Assembly (NCBI GenBank): GCA_025667525.1
Contig: CM046876.1
Coordinates: 24,701,224 to 24,765,223 of the forward strand
From: Glebionis coronaria
Taxonomy: Eukaryota > Streptophyta > Magnoliopsida > Asterales > Asteraceae
Direction of reading: 5' to 3'
Length of the DNA stretch: 64,000 nt
The notes beneath the pieces are model-generated. The model saw nothing but the letters and a program-made list of their open reading frames with translations. It was not told the DNA's origin and did no database searches. The translations under genes and the position numbers were made by a program. Shown piece after piece: positions 13,092-24,545 of this stretch (position 1 is its first letter; each line of letters begins with the position of its first letter).

Positions 13092-13967
13092 TCAATATCC
13101 TCTTTGTTGTTTCATAACAGAAGTAATCCCTCTTGAAATCCCATGATGATTATGAAACCCCAAACAACCTAACAGCCCCGATTTATACGGTAAATAAGTC
13201 TTCTTCTTCATCTCTTCAGCTACGGCCCTATTCGCGGTATAATGCATTTCATGGGCCGAAACTTTCCTCATTACTCTCCCACTCGACTCACCAATTGAAT
13301 TACAGCTTTCAATACTTCTAAAACTGGAATTCTTCACATCTTCATCTCTTTTCTTTATTCTCGAATACTTATTCTCGGGGTCTTTCCTTCGTACCCCACT
13401 CCCTTCGGACGTGCTACGAAACAATAGCAAGTTCTTAAGGTTCCATTTGTTGTACCAGGTTTTTTGATGTGTTGTTTCCTCGTCAGATAAGATATCCGAT
13501 ATCCTAAAAGGCGATGAAGATCGTGATACTTTGTGCATGGTTCTTGCTTTAGTAACTTTTCTTCCTCTTTTCGGTGTGTTTTGAGTACCATGATAAGTAT
13601 CATCATCATATGTCTCATGAGATGTCTCAATAAAAGAATCAAAACCTTTTTTCTTACACATAGGAGAAAATGAATTTTGGTTCTCACTAGGGACAGGTTT
13701 CAAGGGTTTTATTTTTCCTCCATGGAAAAGTTCATCAGCGGCCGAGATGGAAGGTGTTTCCACCTGGCCGCTGATGAAATTAAATGCAAAATCATTTTCT
13801 TTACTGTTATCATTGTCGAGGCTTTGAAAGTTAACGAGGCCGTGTGTAGGGCTCGTTGGCGCGCTATAGAAGAAAGTCGGGAAGCGGAGTGGGGTGGACG
13901 GTGCGGTCACGTAAGGGGTGGTGGTGGTGCTTGCATCCGGTGAGGGTATCATAGTTTGTATCTCCAT
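13092..13967 (-). CDS. DUF1645 family protein (calmodulin-binding-like, stress-related)
   Basis: An intact single-exon gene of 291 codons. Diagnostic DUF1645 blocks are visible: a phenylalanine-rich start of the domain (FAFNFISG, about residues 60-67) running into SAADELFHGGKIKPLKP (about 75-91); a WNLKNLLLFRSTSEG block (about 175-189); and a C-terminal YLPYKSGLLGCLGFHNHHG block (about 258-276). The N-terminus is rich in Ser, Thr and Pro with several SP sites, and the middle is basic (KRGRKVTKAR, about 133-142). There is no signal peptide or membrane segment. Family members in Arabidopsis are annotated as calmodulin-binding or membrane-associated kinase-regulator-like, with no established biochemical activity; these roles are from general knowledge. 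The start is the first ATG of the frame and gives the usual length. It is isolated between repeats. Confidence 0.9.
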   Translation of the reverse strand: MEIQTMIPSPDASTTTTPYVTAPSTPLRFPTFFYSAPTSPTHGLVNFQSLDNDNSKENDFAFNFISGQVETPSISAADELFHGGKIKPLKPVPSENQNSFSPMCKKKGFDSFIETSHETYDDDTYHGTQNTPKRGRKVTKARTMHKVSRSSSPFRISDILSDEETTHQKTWYNKWNLKNLLLFRSTSEGSGVRRKDPENKYSRIKKRDEDVKNSSFRSIESCNSIGESSGRVMRKVSAHEMHYTANRAVAEEMKKKTYLPYKSGLLGCLGFHNHHGISRGITSVMKQQRGY

Positions 13968-14147
13968 GTTATGGTGAATTGGAACAATTGGAAGGTTTAA
14001 GTATTACAGATGGGGACCTATTAAAAGAACATAATGCAGACCCCAACTTTTTGGCTTGCACCTACCCCATATGTAAGACTTGGAAAAAGAAGTGTAAAAA
14101 AAAAAGTTGTACAATATAATCAGTTTTATTATCTAGTTTGGGTTAAA

Positions 14148-14448
14148 AGGGAAATTTCTACAAATGTCTCCTTTGCAAAAGAGTTTGTGACAAATGCTCT
14201 TTGATTTTAAATTTTTTCATAAATATTTCGAGATAATCGAGACACTCGAGGCAATCAAGGCAACTTTACATTATATGTTGACACGTGTCCGACATAAGTA
14301 CAGGTTGTCTCGTTTGACTCGGTTGCCTCAGAACACATGTCAAACTATAGAACTAAGTTGCCTCGAGTTATTTACAAAAATTTAAAGTTAAAGAGAGAAA
14401 AAAAACACAAGCACCCACTTGAAAAAAGAGCATTTGCGAAATTTCCCT
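14148..14448. mobile_element. MITE-like element with about 20-bp terminal inverted repeats
   Basis: The left end AGGGAAATTTCTACAAATG and the right end (reverse complement AGGGAAATTTCGCAAATGC) form an imperfect terminal inverted repeat around 300 bp without coding capacity. The interior has further short inverted motifs (GTTGCCTCGAG, GACACTCGAGG). The family is not identified and no clear target duplication was found. Confidence 0.55.
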
Positions 14449-14635
14449 ATATAAAATTCGCTAATACAGGCTAAGACCTTAATGTGCTAGCAAGAAAGGC
14501 AGGGGCCTCATCATGACTACTATGTACTATCAATAAAAATACTGATTTGTTTTTATACCCGATAACAAAAGAAAAGATTCGCCTATAACACTATTTAATA
14601 AAATAACAAATAAATATTAACAATTTTTAAGTTTA

Positions 14636-14909
14636 AGAGGATTTCTAATAGAGTAAACCTTTTTAAGCTTTTTAAATTTAATACATTAAATGAAAATAAA
14701 TTAAACAAAAGCTTTTTATTATTGGACCAAAAGTTTTTTAAAAGAGTTTACAAAAGATTTATAGAAAGACTTTGCATATGCATAGTCATTTTATAAACTT
14801 TTTGTAAACTCTTCCAAAAAGCTTTTAGTCCAATGGTAAAAAAACATATCTAAAAGTTTTTTAGAATAGTAAAAAGTTTTATATAGCTTTTCTCCATTAG
14901 AGATGCTCT
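14636..14909. mobile_element. MITE-like element (hAT-type ends possible)
   Basis: Ends AGAGGATTTCTAATAGAG and, on the other strand, AGAGCATCTCTAATGGAG are similar to ends seen in many plant hAT-type MITEs. The interior contains a long inverted repeat: ATTGGACCAAAAG (near 14724) pairs with CTTTTAGTCCAAT (near 14822). About 274 bp, no coding frame, no clean target duplication. Confidence 0.5.
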
Positions 14910-16824
14910 AATAATATATACTTCAAATCTAATAATATGGATTAATTATTTTTTAATTCAATTAAAATACTTACTTTCATTCTATTTATAATGTTAAAAT
15001 ATTTTATAAACAGTTAATTGTTATGCAACATAAATTATATTATCACGACGAAAATTAAGTTTTTTCAATATCAATTTGCACTTCTAAGATACTTTCGATT
15101 AATTTCTTTAAAATCTTTTCCACAAATCACACATCTAGTTTATTACTTTAAAATCACATATGAATTGTGAAATGATATGCGATTTATGAATATATAAAGT
15201 CACGTGTGATTTTTTATTTTAAATATTAAATGAAATTTGTGAAATCACATACGATTTATGAAATCACATGCGATTTATGAAATCACAGGTAAACTTTAAA
15301 ACCATAAATTACAAGTGATTTTGCGAATCATATGTATTTTTCTTGATTAAAATTTCAAAGCTAAAAAGTCGTCGAAAGTACATGAAAATGACCGTGTAGT
15401 AAATGCTAAAAATTACTTTCGCAATTACTTTAAAAATTGCATGTCATCTATAAGTTACACAGTATTTTTATTTAAAATTTGTGTTGACACGTTTATTTTC
15501 TTTGAACCTAAATTGATAAAGCTACTCAGCAGAGACAAACAGGTTATGTGAACTAGTGTTACGCTACTTTGATCTACAAATTTAGTTTTCAAAAGAATTA
15601 GCTTTAAAAGATTAGTGATGCACCTTGACGTCTTGTTACCTGTTTACCTTCCTATGTTATGCAAATACTGAAAAATTATAATAAAACTTATTTATTTATG
15701 TTGTTAAAAACCCAAAAGATAAAAATAAAATATCACAAGTTATTTTACGAATTACGCGCGATTTTCGGCCGAGAATTTCAACACTAAGAATCGTCAAATA
15801 TACAATGAAGTGCTCGTCTATTTAAAGAAAAAAATATTATCATCGTGATGGTGTATATTTCGTAGTATGTCAGTTTATCGTTTGAAGGATATGTTATCTA
15901 TCGTAAAAAGATGAAAAATGAGTTTCTAATGCTTCGTGAAAAATTAGTGAATGAGATTTACTCATTTATTCTTTAGATGTATGATTTTTTATATGAATGT
16001 CACTCCGACTATGCAAAGAATTTTTGTAAATCATAGAGTGCGATGTACATTTGGAATAAAAAACATTTATTAATGCATTGTGTTTCAATGTATGTAGTTG
16101 ATAATTTTCTCTAAAACAAATTTAGAACATTTTGATTTATTATGTATAGGTGTCAAACTTGTGAAAAACAAAAAAACTTAAATTAAGAGGTTTTAATTAA
16201 TAAACTTTATGTGAAAACTAAAAAGGAAGGGGGTGTGAATAGTTTACCAATTACAATTTTCGTTTTTGAAAAGCTTTACTTGTTAAAATATTGATTTGAT
16301 GTTATGTTTAATCTACTTGCAAGCAATATAAAGCACAATAGTTAAAACTAAGAAACAATGTAACTAATAAGTATGATGAGAGTAATAAGAAAGGAAATAA
16401 ACGAATCAAAGCACAACACTCAGAATAAATAGTGGTTTAGTTACGAAGCACCTCTTCGTCGTACTACACTCTCCGAGTACCCTATTTGAGATTACTATGT
16501 CAACAAGCTCCGTTTAAGCAGAGAAAACTGTACACACGTAGTTTACACCAATTTTGCGACACTAAACTCGATGTCAAGTATTAATCCTAGGTAGAAACAA
16601 TTTAACACACAAGTACTTCCTCACTTAGGAAATAATATCATGATCATACGATCTAACAACTACACACAATCTAACAAGATCACACCCGAGTACAAGTATT
16701 TCCGCACTAGAAAATACATTCACAATCTCCCAATATATCTACACTACAAGATCTTACAAGATCACACACAAATACGCAAGAATATGAACAATAGTACAAT
16801 TACTTGAATGAAAACTAAACTATA
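14910..16824. other. Intergenic, AT-rich
   Basis: No gene is supported. A short 19-bp-period repeat of GAAATCACATRCGATTTAT lies at about 15240-15290. Around 16580-16770 are loosely repeated phrases (AACAAGATCACAC, CACTAG) that look like old transposon sequence. Confidence 0.4.
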
Positions 16825-16899
16825 CTCCCTCCGTCCCAAAATTATTGCCCCTCTGACAAAAAGCACATATTTTAAGAAACATACATTTATTATAATACG

Positions 16900-16959
<60 letters not shown>

Positions 16960-17143
16960 TTTTGACATAATGACAATTTCAACCTTAGCTAATTAGTATA
17001 GATCTTATTTAAGTTTTATTTATAATTCAAGTAATGGTAATATAGTAAATTTGATTAAACTTTCATTTCCATTAATTGTAGTGGATAATTAAGTTAGGAC
17101 ATACCAAAAAAGAACATGGACAATAAATTTGGGATATAAGGAG
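16825..17143. mobile_element. Stowaway-like MITE carrying a (TC)n microsatellite
   Basis: The left end CTCCCTCCGTCCCAAAATTA is the classic plant Stowaway terminus, flanked by TA. The right end, read on the other strand, is CTCCTTATATCCCAAATTTA followed by TA, a diverged partner. A dinucleotide TC run occupies about 16901-16956. The RE-repeat and LS-repeat open frames over it are artefacts. Probably an old Tc1/Mariner-type MITE. Confidence 0.75.
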
Positions 17144-17659
17144 TAATACTTAATCATGGTGAATCACAAGTATTTTTCTCTTGCACAATGTAGAGTAAAA
17201 TGTATTGGATCACTTTAAACAAATCAGTACAAGTTATATGAACAAAAAAGGAAAGAATTGAATTCGATTCTATAACATCCTGTAATTTTTACTAAAATAA
17301 ATACAAGGGAAAATCACTTAGAAATGTAATAAACTTACCAATTTTTATGGTTATGTGTACTAAATTTTTTTTTCTCATCATGTGTATTAAACTTTCAAAT
17401 TCATATCATTGTGTGTATTTTAAGACGATTTTGCCTTGTAAAATGACGATTTTACCCTTCAAAATTTGAAAAAAGTAGGGGTATAATGGTCACAAAGTAC
17501 TCACAATGATATGAATTTGAAAGTTTAATACACATGATGAGAAAAAAAATAGTTTAGTACACACAACCATAAAAAGTGTAACATCCCGCCTAATCATACC
17601 ACAATATTGTCCGCTTTGCCTATAGGCTCACGGCTTTGCTTTGTGGCCCTCTTGTAAGT

Positions 17660-17716
17660 ACTTCCCGGCTGGTCACCCAACCTAGTACTACTCTGACATG
17701 AGCACGCTTAACTGCC
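17660..17716 (-). other. 5S rRNA-like promoter segment in Cassandra LTR (3' LTR)
   Basis: The minus strand reads GGCAGTTAAGCGTGCT, then GAGTAGTACTAGG, then GGGTGACC and GGGAAGT, following the internal control region and 3' part of plant 5S rRNA. Known in Cassandra as an RNA polymerase III promoter relic. It is not a 5S gene because the 5' part of the rRNA is absent. Confidence 0.88.
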
Positions 17717-18007
17717 AGTTCCTAAGAACCCCACTTGCAGTAGACCACAAAACGCGTTGTGTCATGAGAAGGCGACTGTTATCTTATGAAACATGGATCT
17801 CTCCTGGCCACAGCCGATGTGGGATTTGCCTGGGTGTCACAATCACCCCCCCTTCGGGACTCATCGTCCTCGATGAGGTTTGCCCCACCATCCCGAACGG
17901 CTCAGGAGTGGCTCTGATACCACTTGTAACATCCCGCCTAATCATACCACAATATTGTCCGCTTTGCCTATAGGCTCACGGCTTTGCTTTGTGGCCCTCT
18001 TGTAAGT

Positions 18008-18064
18008 ACTTCCCGGCTGGTCACCCAACCTAGTACTACTCTGACATGAGCACGCTTAACTGCC
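18008..18064 (-). other. 5S rRNA-like promoter segment in Cassandra LTR (5' LTR)
   Basis: Identical copy of the segment at 17660-17716, 348 bp away. This copy lies in the upstream LTR for minus-strand transcription and would be the active promoter if any. Confidence 0.88.
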
Positions 18065-18237
18065 AGTTCCTAAGAACCCCACTTGCAGTAGACCACAAAA
18101 CGCGTTGTGTCATGAGAAGGCGACTGTTATCTTATGAACCATGGATCTCTCCTGGCCACAGCCGATGTGGGATTTGCCTGGGTGTCACAAAAAGTGATAA
18201 GTTTACTATATTTTTAAGTGATTTTCCCTAAATACAA

Positions 18238-19204
18238 TCTATGTGTGTTTCACATATGATATATAGATAAATAAGTGAATTCACTAAGAAATTTTTGCTC
18301 TATGTTATGACATGTGATTGATTTATCAAGTTATATGGGTTCTTACAATCTCAACTATCACTTAGTATATGCCTATATGTTGTAAATATTATGTAAATAT
18401 CATGTCTGAGTTATAAAAGTAATCTTATGAGTATATTACGAATAAGAACATCTCAAATATAACTAAGATGCCCTAAATCATCAAAGAGCCTTAGAAAACC
18501 TAAAAATCCCTTGTAAACTCAAATTTCAAGTAATGTAACTACACAACGCCTTTGTACGAATCTCAAAGATATATGTGCAAGTTATAATCTATCATTTAGA
18601 AGTAAGATTTAATCCTAGAACACTAAGTACAAACCATTCAAAGCTAAGTACAAGCATTAAGACCTAGTGACCAAGATTAACACCTAGAATCTATTTCACA
18701 ATGAATTAGAGCCTAATCGTTTGCAACCAATTACAAAACTCAACTAGATATCATATTAAGGTTATAACTTCATCTCAAGTTAGGTTAAAAATTACTAATA
18801 CACAATGTACAAGTAATTTAAGCATGGAATTATAATTTGACCTGATTGCATCTAGAATATGATTACCATATATAACTCATCAAACAAAGTGTAGAAACTC
18901 TTTGGACATTTTAAACATAATGTATAAGATATAAAATGAGTTTAGGTCAGTATCTAAGGTGAGAATAATGGCTTAAACAAGTATTGAATCCTAGATCATT
19001 ATAAACCCTAATTCGGCTAGGTTTTCTTCCGAATTTCATTTCAAACCAATGTTAAACCTCAAACCGAGGACCTAAAATTCCTAATTACAATGTGTAAAAC
19101 CTAATTATACCCTAATACTTCACTAACTACATTAATAAACCTTTATTTACAAGAATTACTAAGTTACAAAGTTACAAGCTCTAATAACACTACATTAATA
19201 AACC
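18238..19204. other. Intergenic
   Basis: AT-rich, no reading frame and no repeat that I can classify. Confidence 0.4.
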
Positions 19205-21011
19205 TTTATTTGTTCGTGCAACCGAGACCTTGGCACGGGGCTCGGCTAAACCGAAACACCAAAGGGGTGTTTGGTTATTATTTTTGGGTAAATTAATCTT
19301 GGATATTTAAATATTAATTTATGAGTTATGGTGAAGTTAAACATGACATAATTAAATTAAATTAATTAAAGACTTAGCCTATTAAATTAATTATATTTTT
19401 AACCATGGCTTAATTAATTTAATTGTTGTTTTTAATTTAATTATACAACTTAACAAGTTTATGATAAAGTATTATTAAAATAAATCTTGCCTTATTATTA
19501 ATTAATAATCAATTTAAAAATCATGTTACATTATTAATTAATAATTATTTATAAGATTATGCCATGTTAGAGTTATTTATTAAAATACTTTACTAATACA
19601 TTATTTAATAATCATGACTTATAAAAGTATGTTCGTTAAGCTTCAGCTTATATTTTATGCTTATTAAAAAAGCTTTAAACTATTTATGGAAACTTACTAT
19701 TTTTGGAAACTTTATATTTTTGTAAACTTACTCGAAATTACTATTTTCGGAAACTTACTAATATGAAAACTTTCTATTTTTAGAAACTTACTATATATAG
19801 AAACCTGCTATTTTTAGAAAGTTACTAATTGTGGAAATATCAAGTATATTAACACATGAATCATGAAATATATTAATCAAGAACACATGAAACGTATAAC
19901 ATTAAGGAAAGACATAATAAGACATGAATAAGTAAAACAAGTAAAGAACAAGTAAATTAAACTAAGAACCAGTAATTTATACATGAACAAACAACTCATA
20001 CACGTCCTTTATTATGTAGCATTCGTGAAGTCAGAGTAGTACTTTCCACCTTTCATCTTTCATCGTTTGTTGGACATAAGGTACGGATATTCCGTCCTTC
20101 AGTAAGGACATCTCTTTTATGCATGATTATGATTCCCCGTTTGCTGCCATCTGTTTTCCCTAGTTTTCATATCATAAAACTTTTCATTGTTTGTCATGCT
20201 ATTATTTTAAATTGCCTGAGCTATATACATGGATGACCATGACCACCTAGTTATAGAGGTACCATAACCATGACACTTGAGGCACCGGTGTCATGACTCT
20301 TTCGCGACGAGAGTAATTTCTCGCGGCGTCCCTTCAGTTTACATGGGTCATTATTATGATTATTTTGGGGCGTATGGGTGCATCCTAGTTACATGTTTGC
20401 AGGTACAAGTTGATTGTTGGTGTGTGCTCTATATCCATCACATTGGAGTTCATCATTCCACCCACATTAGTATTTATTAGAGGTCACCCCTCTAATAGAA
20501 TGATGAGGTCACCCCTCTACGTATAAACTTACATTGCATGCATAAACTTAAGACTTTTCAGTTATAAATATGTTTTTAAAACATCTTCCAGGTTTTCCAG
20601 AACACACACATATTCCGCTGCATTTCATATCTTTTACTTATATTTCAGTTATTCTTATGATGTCATTATATCTGTTCACTGAGCATATTGATCAGCCGTA
20701 TTTTCTTTCCATGTCCCATACGGCAGGTACCCAAGGACACACTTGAGCATTTGAGAGTACGTGCATAGGATGGAGGCTACCTTAGACTTCTTTCCTATTT
20801 GCATTTTAAATACATATGCTTGGTTGGACAATATTTAGTCCTTTTCTACATTCTTTACTTTATGAATGTTTGAGCATATGTTTGGGGGCCGATGTTTGAT
20901 TCCGGCTTTCCTTTTGATCATTTATGTTTTTTTTAGACATATCACCTTGTTATGCTTTGATGACATGCCATAATTATGATATAAGACCACCTTTTCAAAG
21001 TAGGTCGTTAC
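19205..21011 (+). mobile_element. Chromovirus (Tekay/Del-like Gypsy) LTR
   Basis: This plus-strand segment matches the minus-strand LTR at 43302-45893: the CCGAGACC block near 19222, the repeated GGAAACTTACTA phrases near 19690-19800, AAGGTACGGAT with GTCCTTCAGTAAGGAC near 20078-20110, and GGTACCCAAGG near 20727. It ends GGTCGTTACA at 21011 and is followed by a primer-site-like sequence, so it acts as a 5' LTR. The left end is not resolved. No matching 3' LTR on this strand is in the window. Confidence 0.75.
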
Positions 21012-21032
21012 AATTATCGTATCGAGCCAAGG
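21012..21032 (+). promoter_or_regulatory. Primer-binding-site region of chromovirus
   Basis: ATTATCGTATCGAGCCAAGG follows the LTR terminus TTACA; it is close to the TGGTATCGAGCC form used by Tekay/Del elements. Confidence 0.6.
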
Positions 21033-21147
21033 TTTTGACATGTAGGCTCTAAAACTTAACCTGTGACTAGTGGGTAGTCATCAGGATCTTCCTAAACTGA
21101 CGTTTATTATATTTCATGTATTGTTGTTTTCTTGTGAAATTTTGACT

Positions 21148-21306
21148 AGTATGGATTGAACCATATTCGTCCATACTTATTCACATGCTTTCTTTCAAAT
21201 TTTAGACTGGTATGGGTTGAACCTTAGTCGCCCATACCTAGTCGCATGTTTATCTCTGTTTCCTGAAGTTTTGACTAGTGTAGATTGAACCATAGTCGTC
21301 TACACT
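21148..21306 (+). repeat. Three tandem covarying hairpins in the chromovirus leader
   Basis: Three 30-nt hairpins at 21148-21177, 21209-21238 and 21277-21306 have perfect 8-bp stems (AGTATGGA/TCCATACT, GGTATGGG/CCCATACC, AGTGTAGA/TCTACACT) and a conserved 14-nt loop, TTGAACC then TTCG or GTCG. Four of the eight stem pairs change on both sides together. They sit 136-295 bases after the LTR, in what would be the RNA leader. Confidence 0.88.
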
Positions 21307-21324
21307 AATCATTGTTGATTTTCA

Positions 21325-21670
21325 TTATAAATGTTTCCAAATTTCTTTCATGTAACCATTATGTTCCCATAAGCCCGTGATCATAACCGACACCCATTCT
21401 TTCCCATAGTTGGCGACCAAAGAAGTGAGTATAGGACTAATCCTATTGTCCGCTAATTCCTCGTTTAGATTCAAATTTATTTCATGCAAACAATCATCAA
21501 AACTACCACCTCCAACCTCTTCCACACTTTCTTTATTTTCTGAAAATTCACCAAACTCACTATGAACTTTTATGTTTTTCGCATTACTCTGACCACCTTG
21601 TAGTGCGCTACTAACCTCATCAACACCAATATCTTCATCATCATATAAGGATCCAATAATTTTTTGCGAA
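21325..21670 (-). pseudogene. Degenerate minus-strand coding relic
   Basis: A 66-codon open stretch (21325-21525) with an acidic LNLNEELADN segment lies just downstream of the gag relic at 21702 on the same strand. I do not recognise its family. It is probably the continuation of the same retroelement remnant. Confidence 0.25.
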
Positions 21671-21701
21671 ACTTCTTCATTTGGCCATGATAGAATAATA
21701 T

Positions 21702-22172
21702 CTAGTTTTTCAACTCTTTCCCTACAATTGTCTCAAGACGAGCATCCATTATACGGGATAAGGAAAACGACTCTTCTAAAGTTGTAGGGCCCAACTTTAA
21801 GAGTGTACATTGTATAATTGGTTTAAGTCCACATATATGAAAATAAATAAGTAAATCTTCAAACATCCCCATAACTCGATATGCAAGTATCACAAATTCA
21901 CTCTCATAATCGACCACCGTACCTTTATGCAAAAGCTTAGATAGTGCGTCCAGATCGCTGCCCGATGCCATAACAAATCGAAAAAACAATAAAAAAAAAT
22001 TTCTCGTATTAATAGTACCCGGATGAACCCCGATGAACAATAGCTCCGGAACATTACTTCGGATGAACAGTACCCCCGTCGATGAATAGTGACGGCGGAC
22101 GAACAATTTTTTTATTGGAACCCTAAATAAAAAAACCATCAACGAGTTGCGGGCTCTCAATGAAAGCAGCAA
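21702..22172 (-). pseudogene. Gypsy-type gag fragment
   Basis: The second half of this 156-codon frame has the pattern of the plant retrotransposon gag domain: LSKLLHKGTVVDYESEF, then LIYFHICGLKP, then LGPTTLEESFSLSRIMDARLE. This order (short helix, YxxxF, GLKP, TLxxAFSLxxxxEARLE) is typical of Ty3/Gypsy gag in plants. The domain begins at an internal MASG; the N-terminal residues before it are likely leader. No zinc knuckle, protease or pol follows in the 400 bp downstream. Its strand is opposite to the LTR and leader that end near 21310, so two different elements abut here. Confidence 0.6.
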
Positions 22173-23673
22173 TTGATACGACCCAGTTAGAGTTTTATCG
22201 GGATAGATAACACAACTTTAATCGTGTGTTTGCTCCTTAAGAATTAGAGATGAGAAGACCAGACATTTATTGTGTTTAACTTTGATTGACTTTATTGATT
22301 CAAACATAATAAATATTTTCCTAAACGCATATCCTAAATAAAGGTAAGTATAATGGTTATCCTAACCCATCATATACTCCATGTGCATATCAACAGGCGT
22401 AACACGTTGATCGCTCAGCAAGAAGAAACTTCCATCTAGAAGAAACTCTGATTACCTGTACACACAAAAAAAAACCCAATGGAAATCGTAATGAACTTTC
22501 GTGAATAACACTCGTATTTCTTCTCAAATTCTCCGGTCAAATGTTTCTTCACAAAGTAATCTTACCTACACGACACAAACAACAAATATTCGAGTAACAA
22601 CTTCGTTGCAAAATAAAACCAAGATATTGAATACGGCCATATGCATATGCAGCTAGTGATCACCAAAATTTGTGAAAATATTTATAAGCATACCAAATAA
22701 TACTAGATTAAAGTATAAGAAAACCAAAAGTCTGACGGATACACGATAAGTTAGGAGTTACGTTTGCAATTAATTTGAGAAAACCGTAGAGATACTTCCT
22801 CTTCTTCGTAAACGCTTCACTTGCATGGATGTAACGATCCTTCAAACACATCTATGGGCACCTCTACGTTAATTTAGAGGGGCCTAACCTTTAAATATTA
22901 TAGATCATCATAAGTTTATATATTAATATTAATATAAATAATATTTTAGTCTCCTGTTAAAAGACGAAAAATTATAAGAACACATATACTCTTATGCATG
23001 TTTTTGCTTTAATATCTTGTGTTTAAAATCAAAGTGTTCTTCTTGAATTATTTCATAAGAATTTCTTGCAGCTTAAGTACTAATATGACTGAAATACATA
23101 AAACAAAAAATAAACTTAACACGATTTAAAAAAAAATATTCAAGATTGTCGTCACTCCCTAACCTAAATATCGTATAAGTACTTTTTTATGTTAATTATG
23201 AATGGTGAATCGTGAAAAAGTGATTAATCTGATCATGTGTAAGATTATTATTTCATGAAGTTTCTTTAAAAATTGGTCGGATTTATGTCATTATACGTAT
23301 ACCTACGTGACAAACATGGATGTGAAATGAATTCAGCTTTAAATCTGATCATAAATGTGTTACTTTGTTGAAGACAAGTCTAGTATGGATGACATTGGGA
23401 TACTATGCTTCGCATCATGTAGTATGTTATTGATATTAATGCTATTGCAAATTGCAATTATCATTTTTATTATTAACATTACTTTTAAAAACAACATTGT
23501 TAAAGTGATGTGGTGCTTCACCATGATATTTTCATCATGTGTAGTTTTTAGTAAATCTTTTTTTTTTATATGTAAATGATATTTAAACGTCTCAATATCA
23601 TCACGATAGATAAAATGTGTAGTCTTTATACGGACACGAAACTCAGGCTTCTCTTGTCTTTACTTGATGATCC
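22173..23673. other. Intergenic, probable old retroelement flank
   Basis: No gene seen. Just upstream (minus sense) of the gag relic the sequence reads GTCGTATCAATTGCTG, which could be a decayed primer site, and the part to about 22400 may be its LTR. The rest is AT-rich and unclassified. Confidence 0.35.
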
Positions 23674-23676
23674 TTA

Positions 23677-24545
23677 GGGCCGTTTGGTTCAAAATTTTAA
23701 AATTCTGGAATTCTAATATCTAGTAAATTAAAATTCCTACGAATTTAAAATTCTAGAATTTAAAATGCCTAATCCTGTTTGGTTGACAGAAATTTGTAAT
23801 ATTTTGAACTCTTGAATTTGTATTAAACCAATTAACGAATAAATATTTTTTATAAAAATTTTATTGAAAAACTAAAAATCGAATTTTAACTTTTTATAAA
23901 TATTTTATAAAAAAATTTATATAGTTTTTTTATAAATTTTTTATAAAAAAATTATATAAATTTTATAAAAAATTTATATAAAGTTTATAAAAAATTTATA
24001 ATAAATTTATAAAAAATTTATATAAAGTTTATAAAAATTTTATATAAATTTTATAAAAAAATTCAATAAACTTTATAAAAACTTATTTTAATTTTTTTAA
24101 AAAATTTTATAAATTTTATAAAAAATTTCAATAATTTTTTTTATAGAATTTATATAAATTTTGTAAAAAATTCCTATAAATTTTATTAAAAATTTCTATA
24201 AATTTTATAAACAAATTCTATAAATTTTTAATATAAATTTTATTTTTGCTATTTAAAAGAGTAAAAATCGAAAAAATAATTTTTATATAAATTTTTTAAA
24301 TTTTATAGTTTTTTATATAAACATAAAAACCCGAATAAAAATGATTAGAAAAAAAGTTTATAAAATAAAATTTTCAAGTAAAATTCCTCACTTTTTGGAG
24401 TAATTTCAATATCCTTCATTTTAGGAATTCGGGAAATTGTAAATTCCTTCCTTAGTTATACCAAACACAATATTTGAAGGAAATTAAAATATCAAAATTT
24501 TGAATATCCCCAATATCCTCCAATATGCCCCAACCAAACGGCACC
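23677..24545. mobile_element. Harbinger-like MITE with TTA target duplication
   Basis: The ends GGGCCGTTTGGTT and, on the other strand, GGTGCCGTTTGGTT form a 13-14-bp terminal inverted repeat. Both are flanked by TTA (23674-23676 and 24546-24548), the 3-bp duplication of PIF/Harbinger elements. The 869-bp interior is extremely AT-rich with many repeats of AAATTTATA and TTTATAAAAA (23870-24260) and holds no coding frame. Confidence 0.8.

Larger units (their letters stand above)
17577..18189 (-). mobile_element. Complete Cassandra TRIM retrotransposon
   Basis: A 613-bp minus-strand element with two 265-bp LTRs (17577-17841 and 17925-18189) around only 83 bp of internal DNA, and a 5-bp target duplication AAAAG (17572-17576 and 18190-18194). 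On the minus strand the LTR ends ...GGGATGTTACA and the next bases, AGTGGTATCAGAGCC, are a perfect tRNA-iMet primer site; a purine run CGAAGGGGGGG lies before the other LTR. The LTRs contain a 5S rRNA-like segment, the hallmark of Cassandra. I see a single difference between the LTRs (GAAACATGG versus GAACCATGG), so insertion was recent. Confidence 0.93.
17306..18229. mobile_element. Foldback MITE interrupted by a Cassandra element
   Basis: The ends AGGGAAAATCACTTA (17306) and its complement (ending 18229) are perfect, and the arms continue inward for more than 100 bp (TAATACACATGATGAG opposite CTCATCATGTGTATTA). AAATACA flanks both sides (17299-17305 and 18230-18236), a 7-8-bp target duplication. 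Removing the 613-bp Cassandra insertion and its AAAAG duplication leaves about 305 bp, a typical MITE size. Confidence 0.8.

Noticed and set aside
16762..16996. Open frames encoding Arg-Glu or Leu-Ser repeats
   Set aside because: They are translations of a (TC)n microsatellite inside a Stowaway-like MITE.
17660..18064. 5S rRNA genes
   Set aside because: Only the internal and 3' portion of 5S rRNA is present, inside LTRs; this is the Cassandra signature.
17698..18231. Two near-identical small open frames (91 and 61 codons)
   Set aside because: They are antisense readings of the two Cassandra LTRs.
23870..24260. AT-rich repeats as a possible matrix attachment region or origin
   Set aside because: They are internal to a Harbinger-like MITE and no specific motif supports such a role.
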